A stretch of 64,000 bases of DNA from Promerops cafer (GCA_013398275.1 VZSE01009546.1:2813385-2877384), one strand, 5' to 3'. Counted from the first letter of the stretch, positions 1-14,990 are shown. Program-made: numbers and translations. The notes: a model not told the origin generated them from the letters alone.

Positions 1-3000
1 GCCTGTGCTCTCCTGTGTAATTTTAGGGGAAGCAGGACAGTGGACTGAGAGGCATCAACTTGTTCAATCCTCATTAGTTTTCTGCACTGCAATTTCCTTC
101 ATGCAAATGGCAATTCATGCCTTTTACCTGGCTTTCACATTTCAACCCAGTACTACCATCAGCACTTTCTTCAGTGGGTCCTCTTCTGTTCCTCTCTTTT
201 ACCATGGTCTGATAAAACCCAGGTCTCCTTGCCCTCCTTCCTTCACGGGAAAGGCTGGGTACATTCATCACAGCAATTTGTTTCTCTCACTCTCCTAAGA
301 GCTTTGTTTTTCAGCCTGTACCTTGTATTTGGGTTTGAAAAGCGACTTACTGTGTGCCTTAGGGTGGAGCATTCCTGAGTGACCTGCAGTTCTGTGCACA
401 CCTATGAACTGCAGAGCTGCATAATTATTGTTGGTGATGGTGGCAGCAATGCCTGGCTACTTGTCTCTGTACTTAGGGCATAGGAATGGCTGATGGTTCC
501 TTATCTTTAAAGCTGGAAGAGAACTGAATTAATTCAAGAGGGCCAAGGCGTCTCATAGCTTTATTCCTGTTGATGGTGGTCAAGCAAAGCTAAATAGATA
601 ATGCCACAGTAACTTACAGTTATCTAAAATAACTTTGCTTTCCTGAAATTGAGCAATAATTAAACACAATAGTTAGAACCTAATGTCTTTAGAGAAAGGT
701 ATGGGAATTGTAAAACCCATTTTTAACATCTGGACACCTCCAAGTTAGCTAGAAGCTATCTTTTTTGAACATCTACTTGGCAATTACTCTGACAAAGCAC
801 TCTATTAGCACAGGGGCTGTGTCCAAGACTAGTATTGGTTTTCAATTCTCATCCAGGAACTTTTGAAGAACATCATCTTTTCCTCTGAAGAATATAATAA
901 TTTCCTTTTAAATCTTTAGGGCTTTAGAGAAGCATCTCATTCTTCAGCTACATATCTCTGTTATTACTAGTCCTGAGCAAATGCTGACATTTACACTGAG
1001 TTGCATGCTAGCTTTCCAATCTCAGGAGAATACACTGTGGATGCAACACCGTGTAACACAGCATGAGAATTCACTGGAAGACTGTAACTGTCTGTAACCA
1101 GAATGTAACCATATATTCAGGGGGAAGAAAATATTAAATGACATTGCATTATTTTACTGGAGAACAGGTTTCAGCATTAATTAATTTGGTTTTAATACAT
1201 TTGCAATGGAAGTCTGCTTTATATCAGACACAATGAATATTGACTTATTTAGATGGGGTCAAATTACAAAGCATTGTGATAATTTGAAATTCTTACTTGT
1301 AAATGAGAAGACTTCTTAAGCTTTTCAAGCAGCGTGCAGTCCGGTTCAGCCTTTTAATAATGATGACCTGTGCTTCTTTACACTCTTGGGCTTTTGAAAA
1401 GGACATAGTTATTGCCCCACCCTTGAATGTTATCTGTTTTGTATGAGATTTCAGACAAAACATGTTCTTTGTCTGTTTCACATTTTCCTTAGTCCCTGCC
1501 TTGCTGCCTTTTCTCAGTTGTACTCTGGCAGGCATGGAAATAAGTGCTTCCTCAGAGGTGGGATACTGGTTTTTCTACTTCAGAGAATGAAGTGGAGGGA
1601 AGGGGAAAGGAAAGACGTGCATTGTTTTCACCTCTGCCTGTGAAGGCTTGCTTTTGTTTCCAGACTTGGCCAGGTGAGAGAAAAAACCAAAGTTCAAGGC
1701 AAAACATCTTAGAGCTTTTAAAATGGTGCTATTGATTTGTACTTTACTTGACTTACATGTAACAATACATGCAGAGCAGACAGGACACATCCTGCCTGGA
1801 ACTTACCAGAGCACTTTCAGGCTCTTTTTCTTGGACTTGAGATTTCAAGATACTCTTGGTGGTATACAGACATATATTTTCATGAAGAAAATTCAGTTGA
1901 ACACCCATCCCAAACTGTTAAGTATGGAAATAATTGCTACCAAGATGTCAAATGTATTCCTAATGTAAGTGGATACAGCTTCCAAATTTGGCTCAAGAAC
2001 TTCCCCTTTTAGTCAAATTTACCTCTAGTATAGGTTCTTCAAATATGCTCATCATCCTGTTCTTATTTGAAGTCTATGGTCATAAACTGGCCAAGGAGAG
2101 CTCTTGAAAATTCCACTGGAACCCAAAGAAGGATTAATATTGAAGTTCTGCCCCAACAGGAAGAATGAAAACAAAGGAATATATTGTTGGACACTTAAAA
2201 TGTTCCCCAGCATTTTCTAAAAGTCTGATAAATGATGTACTGTTCAAGGAATGTGAGTATCTACAAAGGGATTTTTTTTAACACCAGGGATACAGAACAC
2301 TGCTAGACATGCAACTTTGAACATCATCATTCAGGAGGGCAACGTGTTTGGTTTGTTTTCATTTTTTTCACTTGTTTCTCCTCTCTTGGAAATTCCTAAC
2401 ACCACAGGACAGTAACTTCTCAAGAAATCTGATTAATATAAAGAAAGCAAGCCTGGAAAATTCTTCAATTAAAAAAAAAAAAAAAAGAGGCAAAGAAAGT
2501 AAACTTAAGGATGAAAGAAAGCTCTAAGAAAGCACTGGAAGAAGTTATGCCTAATGGAGCATATCTCCAACAGTTTGCTCAGTCAAAAGTACATTATTTA
2601 TTTCAGTACTTTTCTTTGAATCTCATTGTTTCCATGTTGACTTTACAGCATCAATCCCATAGTCTTTTATTTTGCTAGTGCTTTGGGATATCCAGGCCAT
2701 GCTTCTGGGTGAGTCCAGTGTTTCAGGAAGGACTCTTCCCCTCAGCAGGGTAGCTGGGGGGCACTCTGAGTCCCAGGGCTGCTGAACAGTGGTGAGCTGT
2801 GCCCCATTCTCTGCAGGTTGTCTGTCTGAAGTAGGGACCATCTTCCTCTTCTGTAAGAATCTTTGCCTTGAAGTAACTTGGTAGTCATGTCCCAGGCTTT
2901 CCCGGACATCACTTTTGGTTTTCCTGACCTGGTCCCTTCTGCTTCAGCCTTAATGAGTTGTGCTTCCTTTTTCCCTCGCCCACATCCCAGATTGCTTTAA

Positions 3001-5779
3001 AAGGTCTAAATATTTGCTTGTGTGGGGCCAGTGAATTACCAACCTGTTGTTCTCTTTTCTTTCTCTGTGTGCCATGGCATAGGGTGCTCAGTGAGTACCA
3101 GCACATCTCCTAGGTGTAGCAAGAAAAGTTAATCATTGCCACACTCACAAATAGAAGACCCTGATTGAAAAAGGAGGTGAAAACATAAAGGTTACAATTT
3201 TTTTCACCTGATAAACTGTCATGGCATTTTATTTTAATATCTCTCCCAGTATTCAGCAGTCATGGTTGAGGAGAGATTATTTATTTTACTCCCTTTGTCT
3301 TCAAGTGCTTATGACTCTTCAGAGAATTCACTCCTGGACTAAAATGTGTTTATAGCAAGGCTCTCAAGTAGCTTCACTTAGAGTACCTCTTTATACCGTG
3401 AAAATCTCATTGAACCACCTACCCTACTGTATTATATGCTTTGACCCTTCAATTTTAAGTCATGGTGTAGTTGCATTTAGTAACTTAAATTGAGAAATGA
3501 TGCTGGAAAATTATCTTCATTGCTTATGTGAAGTGGTTTAGTTTGGATCATTTGTAACATAACACTAACGACATATTTGATGGATCTTCATATGTGAAAG
3601 CCTTTCTGTGTGGTGCCTCAAATACTGAAATTCAGTAGAAGCATCTGTAGTCCTAAGGACTCTGAACTTCAGACCTCTTGTCTGAACTTCAGGAAAACAT
3701 GGTCTCATATTTGCCACTAACTTAACTTTCAGCTTGATGTGTAATACCTGCCTGCTTCTCCTTCAGTCCTTCCCACCAGTTTTATTCCACATAAAATCCC
3801 TAGATAACGTATTTGGCTTAGGGTGTGACATGTCACAGGTGGCACAGAGATATGTCTGTGACACTGCAGGTGGTGAACGCTGAGGGAACTGAGAAAGCTG
3901 GAGAAAAGTCCAACTGAATTCCATCTTCCCCACATGGGAGGGTACCCTTTTCTATTATTGCCTGAATCATTATGATGCTGGAAGAATACTTTAATCATAC
4001 TGTGTTTATTTGTGGATAAAGGGAAGGCTTCACCTTATCTTTCTTGCCATTTGGACACAATTTTAGAGAGATGAAATATAGAGGAAACTTGCACACATAA
4101 ATGCACAGATTTTTCCTCAAATGCACCATCACCTGCTTATAAAGAGTGTCCCATAATTAAAACTTAAAAATATTATTCTAGAACCTATTCTGATACATGC
4201 ATCATAAGACTGGTCATTTTACCTTTTCATGTAAAGTTGCACACTTAGAACCAGGAGCAGCATGTCTCAGCTTTCTTGTGATGTACAGCAACAGAGCTTG
4301 AGAAAAGCTGTCCAATGCTCATGGCACCTGCAGGCATGACTCAGGTAAGCTGTGAAGCACAAGAATCCATGGCTGCAGCTTCAGCTGTCTGAGAATTCCT
4401 CTGTCTCCCTCTTCCCTTTTGAGTCCCTCTCTGGTTTTTGTTGCCTCCCTAGAGAAGCATGATGGGCCAGCTTCAGGAGGTCCTGCTGACCTCATGGCCT
4501 TGCCAGGGAAGATTTGTGTCTGCTTTTTGTAGTGCCCTGCCAATGTAAGGCAGTGCATGAAGACTGCAAACGTCTGCCCCGATGCTACAGCATGCAGTGA
4601 TCTCAGCCCGAGCTGGGGAAACCAGAGGAGGTGGAAAACCAGGGAGAGTTGTGTCAGGGCTTCTACTGGGGAAGGTAGAGAAAGATGAGGTAATATGATG
4701 CCTGCCTAGATTGAGTCTTAATCAGATGTATTTGGCCAAAATGGTCAATCACTTCAGCAAAACACTAGCAGATCCAGGCTGATGGACAGGAGATTGGCCC
4801 AGTAAAAGAAGCAGTGTGGTGCTAGCTTGAATGTTGTGCTCCTACAGCAGCAAATTAACTACCCAAGTGCCTCTTGGGAGGCAGCCAAAATGTTGCCACA
4901 ATTATGCCAGATGGAGACCACAAAGCAGCACGGATTGTGCCCCTAGAACTTTTTTCTTTTCCTCTCTAACGTCCATGCTGAGAAAATGCTGTTCTCTGAG
5001 TTGCACCGAGAGGTGGGAGTGGGAATGGACATGGCTAGGAGTGTATATAGTAAAAAAGAATAAAAATAGCAGTTTGGTTTTTTTTCTTTATCTCAGGAGG
5101 AAGCTAAACAGCCTTTTTAGAGACTGTGAGACTCTTAGTGAAAAGAAGCACAAATTGTGTGGGATAATTTAGAAGATTATGCCTTAAATTTAGTTTGTGA
5201 CATACCACTAAGACTTCGTAGTAGTTTCCAAAAAGTTTTTCTTCTTTCTCTTTTAAGGACACTGGATAATAATGTGATTATCTACATGGTGATTTTCAGC
5301 TAAAAGTTTCTAATTGCTTTTCAGCTGTAAACATCAGGAGTCTCATTGTACAGCAGCTGCAGAAAAACATGCTGAGTTTTGGTACATATTTAGGATTAAC
5401 TTTGAAGAGGAAAACAACTGTGTTTGGATTCCATTTTTGCTACAGAAGAGCTAGGTTTGATGCTTTTCATCATCTTTTGTTGTCTCTGAGCTTTTTTTCC
5501 CATTCTATATTCTTTTTACAATAATGGACCAGACAGCACGCATTATTAAAAAGGCACTCTAGATTATATAGTGGCATAATGATGTACTCTGGTTTATGCT
5601 TTGTTCTCTTCCTAATAATTCATAACATTCAGTCTAGGGGGTTTTACCACTATTAAGTACAGACTTGACATTTTTGTAAAACTGTCTATTATAACACCAG
5701 CATTTTGTTCTTAAATGGTAATAACCGTCTCAGGATGTATCTCTAATATGTATGTGTGAAGAAAGTTGGATTTTTCTCC

Positions 5780-6560
5780 ATATGGTTTCTTTTTCATTTA
5801 TCTGCATTGAATTACATCAGGCATTTTATAACCCAGTCATTCAATCTTGTAAGGTTTCTTCAACTTTTCCATTAGCCATCTGTTTTAGCACCCTGACACA
5901 ACCAGAAAGTCTTTTCACCTTACTCTTCATACTCTTTCCAATCTTTCAGGAACAGATTGAAAAATGAGGCTGAACACAGACCTCTCTTGACCTCCACTGG
6001 GTACATCCTGCTGATCTAAAAGTGACTATCCATGGCCTAATGTTTTTGGGGGGTTAGCCAACCCTTTCTCCATGTGATCAGCACTTTGGTGCATTAGCGT
6101 ATTTAAAGTTTTTGATGAAGGCTTTTATCAAGTTCATATTTAGGCATCTGGGGATCTCCCTTGTCCACCTACTCCTTCATTCTTTCAAAGGAGTCCAGCA
6201 GTTTTCTCTGGTACAGATCCCTTTTGCAAAGTCATGCTGGCTCTTCCATATTTGTTCTGTGATTTTTTTCTGCTATACTTTTGCTCTTCTGACTGCTTTT
6301 CTGCTAATTTGCCTGGGAAGACTCTCCAGGAACCCTACACAAACTGGGAAACTGTAAGATTACCAGTCATCTGGTGCCAAGCTTTTGTGTATAAGGAAGG
6401 AACCTCCCCCCAGTGCTCACAGTAAACACTCAGGCAAAGAAGCTGTTTAGTTTTTGTGACATTTTTGTCTTTTCTGAAGGCTCTTTCTTACTCTTTGGTC
6501 ATGGACTATCAGCCATTGCATTTACGGACAGTGCCTTCCACATGACTGACTGTGGTCTTG
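5780..6560 (-). mobile_element. Ancient CR1/L3-like LINE relic, reverse-transcriptase region
   Basis: Read on the minus strand, this stretch follows the reverse-transcriptase part of old amniote CR1/L3-type LINEs. Around 6140-6300 are remnants of the segment running from the GNYRPVSLTSVPGK-like block to the 'QKG' and 'KAF' region. Around 5935-6010 is a degraded 'PQGSVLGPLLFNLFLKDW'-like segment, where FNLFLKDW can still be read. Several frameshifts and stops mean it is not functional. The recognition rests on remembered consensus patterns, so the borders are approximate. The decay suggests an insertion that predates the lineage of this bird. Confidence 0.7.
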
Positions 6561-9500
6561 TGCATTAAATAATGATCTAAAAAATCTTAATGCTGTAGTT
6601 TGTTGTTTCCCCTTTGCTACTGTCATATTCTTCTCTGTTCTCAGTCACATGAAACCTACAGGAGGGATCCTTGCCCAAAGGATTTTGGATCCAAAATAAT
6701 CTGAACTATAGCAACCAGTATGCATTTCTGTTTTCTCTTTCCATGACTTGTTGAATTCCCTGGGAATTTTTGGAGGGTTAAATCATCTGAATTTTCACTC
6801 AGATGACAGGGCAGAAGCACTCATGACAGTTGCTGCAGCCATGAACCCCTGGTTATTTATTCTGGGGGGCTGGTTAGAGAGTGCTGGGAGATTCTCTTGT
6901 GCCCTGTGTTCACATTTCCTTTTTAAGCAGCTGAGACATGTCTAAGGCATGTTTCAATTGCTCAGATGCAGAAGGTGAGAGAGTTTATATCAATACAAAG
7001 CGTAAATCCCACTCACATAAAAAATGCATTGTTTAATTTTAATCATAGAAAATATGTAGTAGAAAGCTATTGCAAAAAGATGCTAACAATATATTAATAA
7101 AATAGTTAAAATATAAATAATACAATAAAAAAATTGTAATACTGAGTGGGCATCATTCAAAAAATCCTCTTCAAATGCCATTTGAAAAACCTAGGGCCCA
7201 AGATCTTTAAGATTCTCTAAGAGATATTTGAAATGTCAGGCACAGGAAGCATAAATGCCATAATGGTGAGGAAAGGCTGCAAGAAGTACAATATTCAGGT
7301 ACTCTGAAAGAGAAAAAATTCTCCCATGTTGAGTGCAGGAGTATTTTTATATCTGCAGTTTGTACTATATTGTACAGTTCTTTGCTTTAAGACACCACTG
7401 AAGAGTTAGATCTCAAATGAAGATACTGGGAAGAGGAAGGGAAATGTTACATTTATTTTTAATAACCTATCTAAAGAATTGTTTGAACCATATATAATAG
7501 ATTAGAAAAAGGGCTCAAGAGACAGATTCAGAGAATGTCACCATCTTGTTACTCAGATAAAGTAATTTGTGCTTGACTTGGGCAAGAGACATTGTTTCAG
7601 TTCTGTAAGACAAAAAATACAAGCATAAATTTTACCCATGCATGTAGGAAATATGCTCTATTTGCAGTCAGTGTTTCCAAAGACAGATCTACTGACCCAT
7701 CATTGCCTATAAGTTTAAGGATATATGAAGTAGACTCTTGTTGCATAGTTGCATTTTCATATAATTGCCTTCTTGCTTCAGGTTTGCTACTGTCTTTACA
7801 TTTGTTTATGAGAATTGGTCCTCTAGCTGGGTTAAAACTGTAAGGTAGTTACTATAAGTATAGCCTACAACCACCTATAATCCATTCTTACACTATTTCT
7901 CACTTATTTTCTTTAAAATTGTTATAATTACTTTTTACACATTCTAAATTGCTTTTTGCAATACCTTCCCCAATCCAGTTTCTTCTCCAAAGTACTGGCT
8001 GCCAGTGTGTTCCAACCTGAGTTCCAAGATGGAAGCTGATCCTAAGTTACTACAAAAATTAAGATGAGGTGAAAAATCTGAGAAAAGAAAGATAAGAGGT
8101 GGACAAAGAAAGAATGAAGTTGGGATTGTTCACAGATAAAATAGAATAAAATTTCCCTACCCACCATAGTAGGTTTTAAAGGGCTGATGGTTTCTACATG
8201 ATGCTTCTCAAAGATGAAATTTTCAGCCCATTTTGTTTTTATCTTGTATTTTAATACTAGCATTGAATTATCAATCCTTTCAACCATCTTAATTATGCCA
8301 GTTTATGGTTATCAGTGAAAATGGGACCTTGTCAAAGGCGGGTGTTTTCTTTGTATCCAAAAATAGGGAAGATGCACAGAGCCTTACAATAGGGTTGGAA
8401 ACAGACAGGAAACAGAGAGTGAACTCAGCTGATCACTAAGTCTTACAGTCTTGTCTAATTCTGAAGGTCCTTTCCATTTGCTGAAGGATGCTGTCCAGCT
8501 GAGCAATGCAAGATGACCAAGGTTAATATGAGAAGAAGAAATGATTAGGATAAGGAGAGAAAGCACATTTCTTTGAATCCCTCTGGGGTTTCACAGTTCC
8601 TGAGCTATTTAGAAGTGGTAGAGCTCAGTCCCATGTTCCCTCTCCCCTGCATGCTGAAGGAGTGATCCTAGGGCAGCTCTGGTTCATGTGCTCAGCACAG
8701 GAGCCACTCACTATTCTCCCTACAAAGCCGTGGCTCAGGCATCTACAGTGCAGCAGCCTTGGAAGCCAGCAGAGGGGTTTTGCTAAGTGTAGCAATAAGT
8801 GTCACACGATGGCATTCCACACAAAGCGTTTGGTTTTCTTGTTAATGTGTTGGGTAATGGCTGTTTCCAAAGGCTGCGTGAGCTGTGAGGAAATGCACGA
8901 AAAAGTGTAAAATTGCATGGCACCAGCAAAAAAACTCAAAAGACTCATGCTGTTCTAAACAGCGAGTGCTTCTAGCTCACTCTTTCCCCCCAAACCTTCT
9001 AAAAGTACCCAGCTGTGAGAGCTTTTAATGAGAGTCCAAAGCCTAAATTTAGAATAAAGACATTAAATTTATGATTTGGAATCACTTTTAAAAAATTACT
9101 TGGCCAGTAAACAATGCTGAAAACTCTTATTATGAGGGGCAGCTAAGAGGAACTACTGAACTTCTCCTAAGAGTTTTTCTTCTTGTTTACTGTTAATGCC
9201 TGGCATCCTTTATCTGACTCTTGGCACTGCTCTTCATTATCTATTCTTTTTGTATTTTGATCTAACTGAATTAATATTTACGTTGCCTTTGAAATTTGTG
9301 TTCATCTGTTTTAAAGTCCTGTGGGCATCTTAGGTATTACAGAATACATATTAATAATATTTTTGAAGTCCTGCAGTGGCACAATAGCAGATTTATGTGT
9401 TTGATATCTTAATGTTTCAGACAGCCTCATGTAGACAGAATGTTTTTTGACAGCCACCAAATCATCAAGAGATTAGCCCCAAACCAGTTTTTGTGGGAAA

Positions 9501-12500
9501 CCTATGCACTGTGACATAAATATAACAGGAATATAAAGTTGATTAAGGGACTGCATAATTACCCATCAGTATCCAATATGATCTCTTTATAAAAGCTACT
9601 AAAATGTGCTTAGGAAGTACTAAAAATTGGCTAAATTTCCATGGCACTTCTCCGTAGTAATCCTAAAAGAGTTTGGAAATGTGACTTCTCTAGTAATAGT
9701 TTTTTGTGATTTTTTTAGTATTCTAAAGGTATGTCAGCTACATCTCAGATTTCAAAGAGCATTCTGGAAAAAATACTGTTCTGCACAGTGGATATTACAA
9801 ATGTCTGCATTGTGTGCACAAGGGCTGAGCTCAGGTGCAGACATGGTGTTTGGGATTTAAACACTTTTGGAGTGTCTCTGGTGCCATTTCACATTGGAGA
9901 AGAGAGCTCTTTCAGCCTAATCATGGGGCCCTTTGAGCCAGACTGCTTTAAAAATGTGCATTTAGTGGACCCAGAGGCCCCAAACATGTTTCATAGAGCG
10001 TTGTGCAGAATGAAGAAGAGGAAAGAAAGAGGTGGCCCATGGGCTGTGAGAATATCCCCTAGAAAGTCTGAGTCTTTTATCTGTCAGGAGAAACAGTGAA
10101 TTCTAATTTTTTTAAGAAGTTTAATATTGATAAGTGTAACTGGCCTTTGAAGTACCTATTGAGTCAATATATGGCTCTAGATATATTTCAGGGGCTTTAT
10201 TCTTCTCCCCACTTTGTATAGCAAAAATAGGAATAAGAGTGATTATCTGAATAATGCATGGGGGATTATAATTATATATACAATTAAAATTCAGTATTAG
10301 AGTGTACACTTAAACAGAATCCGTCTTTCAGTGCTCATCTTCACTATTGACTAAATGAGCTACTGACATGCACATTTTAGTGTCAGGACCTGCCATACTC
10401 ATCTCGGATCCAATGCATTGTGTGTCTTCCCATCCATGAATATACAGTGTGATACCTCGGGTCCATTTTTATACTTTTCTACCATTCTTTTAGACTGTGA
10501 TTTAGAATTATATAAAAGCAGTACAGTCAATGTTCATGTAAGCATCAATGTTTCCTGTTCTGTATTTATTTAGAATTTCATAACATTTTTATATGAAGGT
10601 CAGACCCCAAAAATATGATTTCCTATCTGAAGACACTCTTATTTTTGTACACGTTTCAAAGAAGCTGTTAAACAGTTTACCATAATATTTAAAGATATAC
10701 CAGCTCTATTGATTGAAGAGCTAGTTAGGATGCAGGTGGTAAAAATCATTGTGTTCTCCTTGTTGATCCTGTTTCAAGTAGTAAGTAAGTAAACCTCAGC
10801 AGATTTTATTATTGGGAGTATCCCAAAGTAACTGGAAGTTCTTGCAATGTACTACCCTGCTTTGTCACAGACTGAGTAACAGCAGGACATAATGCCACTT
10901 AAGAAGTAATTCCTGATTCTCTTCAATATTTAAGACATTCCAGTACTTATCAGCTGCAAATAAGAAGTCATTGGAAAGCATATGGCATCTGTTGCACACC
11001 AGACCATGCATTTTGATACCAGGGAAATTACAAAACTAAGGGAGGAGCCTGGACATAAAAGCCCCTTTTCCCCACCTATAGCAGATGGTCAGATTTCTAA
11101 TTTAAAATTTTGTTGGAGTTCTGGCATACTGCCATCTGACTCCACAGCTGCAACAGTGCAATAACTCTGTCACCTCTTTTAGAAAATGTTTCTTGAGTGT
11201 AAATTTAATGCCTAGCGAAATGTTGAATTTACAGCTGCTGGGAGCAGAGTATAATATGTAAGAGATGGCCATGAGGCCCCGCTGATTTCCCTCACCTGGT
11301 TACAAGCAAGGCTGTGTTTATATGAAACTGTTGTGCACAGCATTAGGGAATTGGAGGGAAGATGTTTCCAGTTATTTCTTTTACAGGCCTTTCAGTAATC
11401 CTGTGTACAAAGAATTGATCAGCAGTGTCAGCGGAGGTCTTGCCCAAAGATCTTCACTGAGGTTATGGAAAACATTCATAATCATTATCATTGCAAGAAG
11501 ACTGTTTTCTGAAAGTTTTCCTTTTGCCTCAGCTCTATCAGTCTCTATTAACATTGAAGATGCTGGTGCAGATGAGCAGTGGTAATGCTGAACCCCTCAC
11601 CAAGTTTTCAACCCACCTTTTTCAACCCTTATTTACTCAGTTGAAGATGGTGGCCCAGCCCTGCAGAGCTGCCAGAAGAGTTTCCAGGAGTAGCACTGAA
11701 CGGGTATTTGTGACATGGGAAATGTTTTACTGATTTTCTCTGGGGAAGACAAGGCAGACTCTGCCAGATAGAAAATGGGTGTCAGACACTACTAACTTGA
11801 ATTAAATTTGAAATTTGGTTCTGGTATTAAGATCTTCCTATCCTGTGACCACAACCTGTCAAGTTTGATCTGTAGTCTCTCTAGTGTGGAGGTTATGCAG
11901 AAATGAAATTTACTTTTGTCTTCAGAAATTTGTGTATAAGTTTGGCAGGCTCTTCCACTTTTGCAAAGTTAGAAATAAGATTTATGACAGGTTTACAGTT
12001 TTCAGATCTTGCTAGAAGTTCAAAACCTTTGTTGCCCCCATCACCTTCTGATGACAGGTGATGTGCTGACATTTTTGGAAAATGTCAGTTGGATATTCTA
12101 TATACAGCAGGTTTCTCCCCATGTTCAGTCAGCCTTGAGCTACACTCATAGTTGAGCCTTGCAGGAGTGGTTTCTCTTACAATTTATGCAAGGAATGGAT
12201 CAGCTCCTGAAAATCTTGGTTGACTGGAAAGAGAGAGGGTGTGAGACAAGGTGTTTCCAGTAGAAAACTGGCCCTGAGTGCACCTGCAGGGACACCACCT
12301 GCTCAGCCAGAAGAGACCACATAGGTCCTTTTCCTCACACCCTTGCAAGGTCAGTGTCTTTTCTGAAAAATAGTATCTGTATTTAATTTAAGCCAAACTT
12401 ACCCTCTTCTTTCCCCCTGTCTCACCCTCCCTAGGGCAAAGAACATCCCAAAAGCTTGTTCAGGCTCCTCCATATTTCCATGTGTTGCTGCACAAGAGCC

Positions 12501-13945
12501 AACCCCCTATAGTGCTGTGTTCCTGAACAAACTAGAGTTTTTCCCAGTGGGACTATGAGACACATTTCTGGGTTTGCACGGCACTGTCTGCATTAGGCTC
12601 TATCACAGCAGCACAGTTTGAATTCTGAGCAGTGATTGTCAGCTATTTGAATACAGCAAATGAGTCCTGCAAGCTGCATTAATACATCAACATAACTCTT
12701 TAGTAAGCATTAGTAGCCTTAGCAAGTTAGTATTAATTTTTTTCTCTCATTTTTTTAAATTAATCAACATGTACTGCTTAAATATTTTTGTGTCTGCTCC
12801 AGTTTTGGTGATCACAATGATTTTCTAGCTGTGGTGTTGAAAATATTTGTATTAAAGGAAAGGTGATGAGAATGAGAAAAGATAACCTTGTAGCAAAACA
12901 ATTGGACAGGGGCAAGTTTTATTGTGGCATCCTGCCTTGCCCTTGTGTTGCCACCTCGGATAAATCCTTCCCTTTATATATACTTCTCTTCCTCATTCAC
13001 ATCCATGGAGAGGGAAATGGTATTATCTAATTTTTATCACAATTTGTATGGCTTCTGCGCTTATGCCGTAAGTAATGGGCTGCTTCTCACCCATGCCTTT
13101 CAGAAGGTATATCTGATCTTCACTGCAGCCTCTAGGTATTTCACATAGCTGCTAATGATAGTAACTGGGAGCAATGAGTAATATCTAAAATTTAAGCCAT
13201 TTGAAGTCACATTATAGATTTCCGCTATCAAATGGTCTTGCAGGCAGCAGAATTTTCCCTGTAGAGAGTGAATAATTAAGATTAATACACTATCTGACAA
13301 CTTTTTGTCAGATATTTTCTGCTGCTTTTAAGTGAAAGTTTCAAATCTGGGAAATAAACAGCACTTTAAGAAATTTCTCCACTCTGTAATTCTACACATT
13401 TGTAACCAATAGACAGAAGCCTAAGTCAAGTTAATTGCTTTCTGCATAAAAATCAGATCCTTAAAAAATTGCTTGTGTCCTTGATCCTACAAGCACTTAA
13501 GGACATTCTTTGTCTTGCACATAGCCATTTCCATTTAGCTTATTTAGATATCACAAATGCTCAAGGTTATGTCTCTGTGCAGGCATTTATAGGATTGGAG
13601 CCTCAAATTATGCATACCAAATGGCAAAACACCTTTTCAAATAGACTTGAACCTCATTGAATGCCATTTTGTAGTAAATAGTATTTTTCTAGAAAATTCA
13701 CCAAAAGACACCTGTTTTTCTGGGGTTTGTTGCTGAGAAATGCAAGGACTTTCCATTCCAGAGAGTTTTCTTCTTCTGTTTTTTATCTCTAAAGGAAAAA
13801 TTTTGTGATAAATGGAAAAGTAGGAGGGAAGGAGTAGTAGCATAGGATCCAACAGTGGACATTGAAAATATTTTTTACTGAAAATATGGGGTTTGAATGC
13901 ATGTCTATATATTTATTTCTCATTTTTAAAATATTTTTCTTTCCG

Positions 13946-13961
13946 CCCCCCCCCCCCCCCC
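13946..13961. repeat. Poly-C tract (16 C)
   Basis: An uninterrupted run of 16 cytosines sits in AT-rich intron sequence. Such runs are length-variable and error-prone in sequencing, so the true length may differ. It is not associated with any exon. Confidence 0.95.
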
Positions 13962-14791
13962 AATACAATTTTTGGCAGTCATATATAATGTGTGTAATAT
14001 GCAGAGCACATGTACTAACCTGAGTTGTGCAGCATCTATGTCAGCATTGTGTTGGTTCATCCATGAAAAGCTAGCAGTTCCCTCTAAGTGCTTTCCATTA
14101 TACTTGGGAGAGATTTTATTTTTAAAATATCATTATTGAATTTATTTTAGTTTTTGAAATAATGGCTCCCAGAAGGTCAACTCATCCCTACCTGACAACC
14201 TGGGAGGCTGTTCCACAGCTGTGAATACAGTTTCTGTGGAGCTTTCAAGGACCAAGACTCAGCTGCTCTTTAAACATCTCTCTCACACTAAAACCACAAG
14301 AAGAATAAGGGAAAGAGAAAGTGGGGAGGTTAATGAGTAATTATAGCTGGGTTTGATTTCCCCCCAAATGTCTTTAAAATGAAGTAGAACAAACAAGAAG
14401 CCGAGTCACTTCCGTAGCTTTGCTTAGAGTAAAGTGTCAATCCACACATAGAGCTCAGTTCTTTTCATGCTAGGACTTGAAGACAAACATAGATTGACAT
14501 GACCTTGAGAGTGAAGAAAATAGATGGGCTTTGTGGCAAATGGACATACTTCTGATGTGATCAGGTTTCTGCTGACTTCAGCCACTGTTTCAACAATGGC
14601 AAGAAACCTCGTGGTCAGGCCCTTGAAACGCTTGCCTTGCTATTGCTCACAGAGACGGAGGCTCCTTTTGCTGACTGCATCCCGGAGCTCTGTAGGCAGT
14701 GGTCAGATGACTGACACTGTTTTAAAAGGCTGCACCTTCTTGCCATCACAGCGCTCCTCACACCAGGGCTTGTTTCTCTTCTGCCATAGAA

Positions 14792-14890
14792 GAAATGAAA
14801 GTGATGAGCAGAAAAAGCAGAATTAGCACCAGGGCNAAAATGAAAGTGATGAGCAGAAAACAGAAGGAGCTCAGGAATTAGCACCAGGGC
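14792..14890. repeat. Imperfect tandem duplication flanking an ambiguous base
   Basis: A segment of about 45-54 bases occurs twice in a row. Each copy begins with AATGAAAGTGATGAGCAGAA and ends with AATTAGCACCAGGGC. The only ambiguous base of the window (N at 14836) lies exactly between the copies. The second copy contains about 10 extra bases. This can be a true local duplication or an assembly join in which overlapping reads were placed end to end. Confidence 0.85.
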
Positions 14891-14962
14891 GAGGCCATCC
14901 ATCCCCTACCTGTATGCAAATATTGCAATTCTGGAGACCCGATAGATCATGACACCTCTGTT

Positions 14963-14990
14963 CTGGCTCTTAATCTGGCTCTTAATCTGG
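14963..14990. repeat. 12-bp tandem duplication
   Basis: The unit CTGGCTCTTAAT occurs twice in tandem and is followed by a partial third copy (CTGG). It lies about 70 bases after the larger duplication around the N and may reflect the same unstable or poorly assembled spot. Confidence 0.85.
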
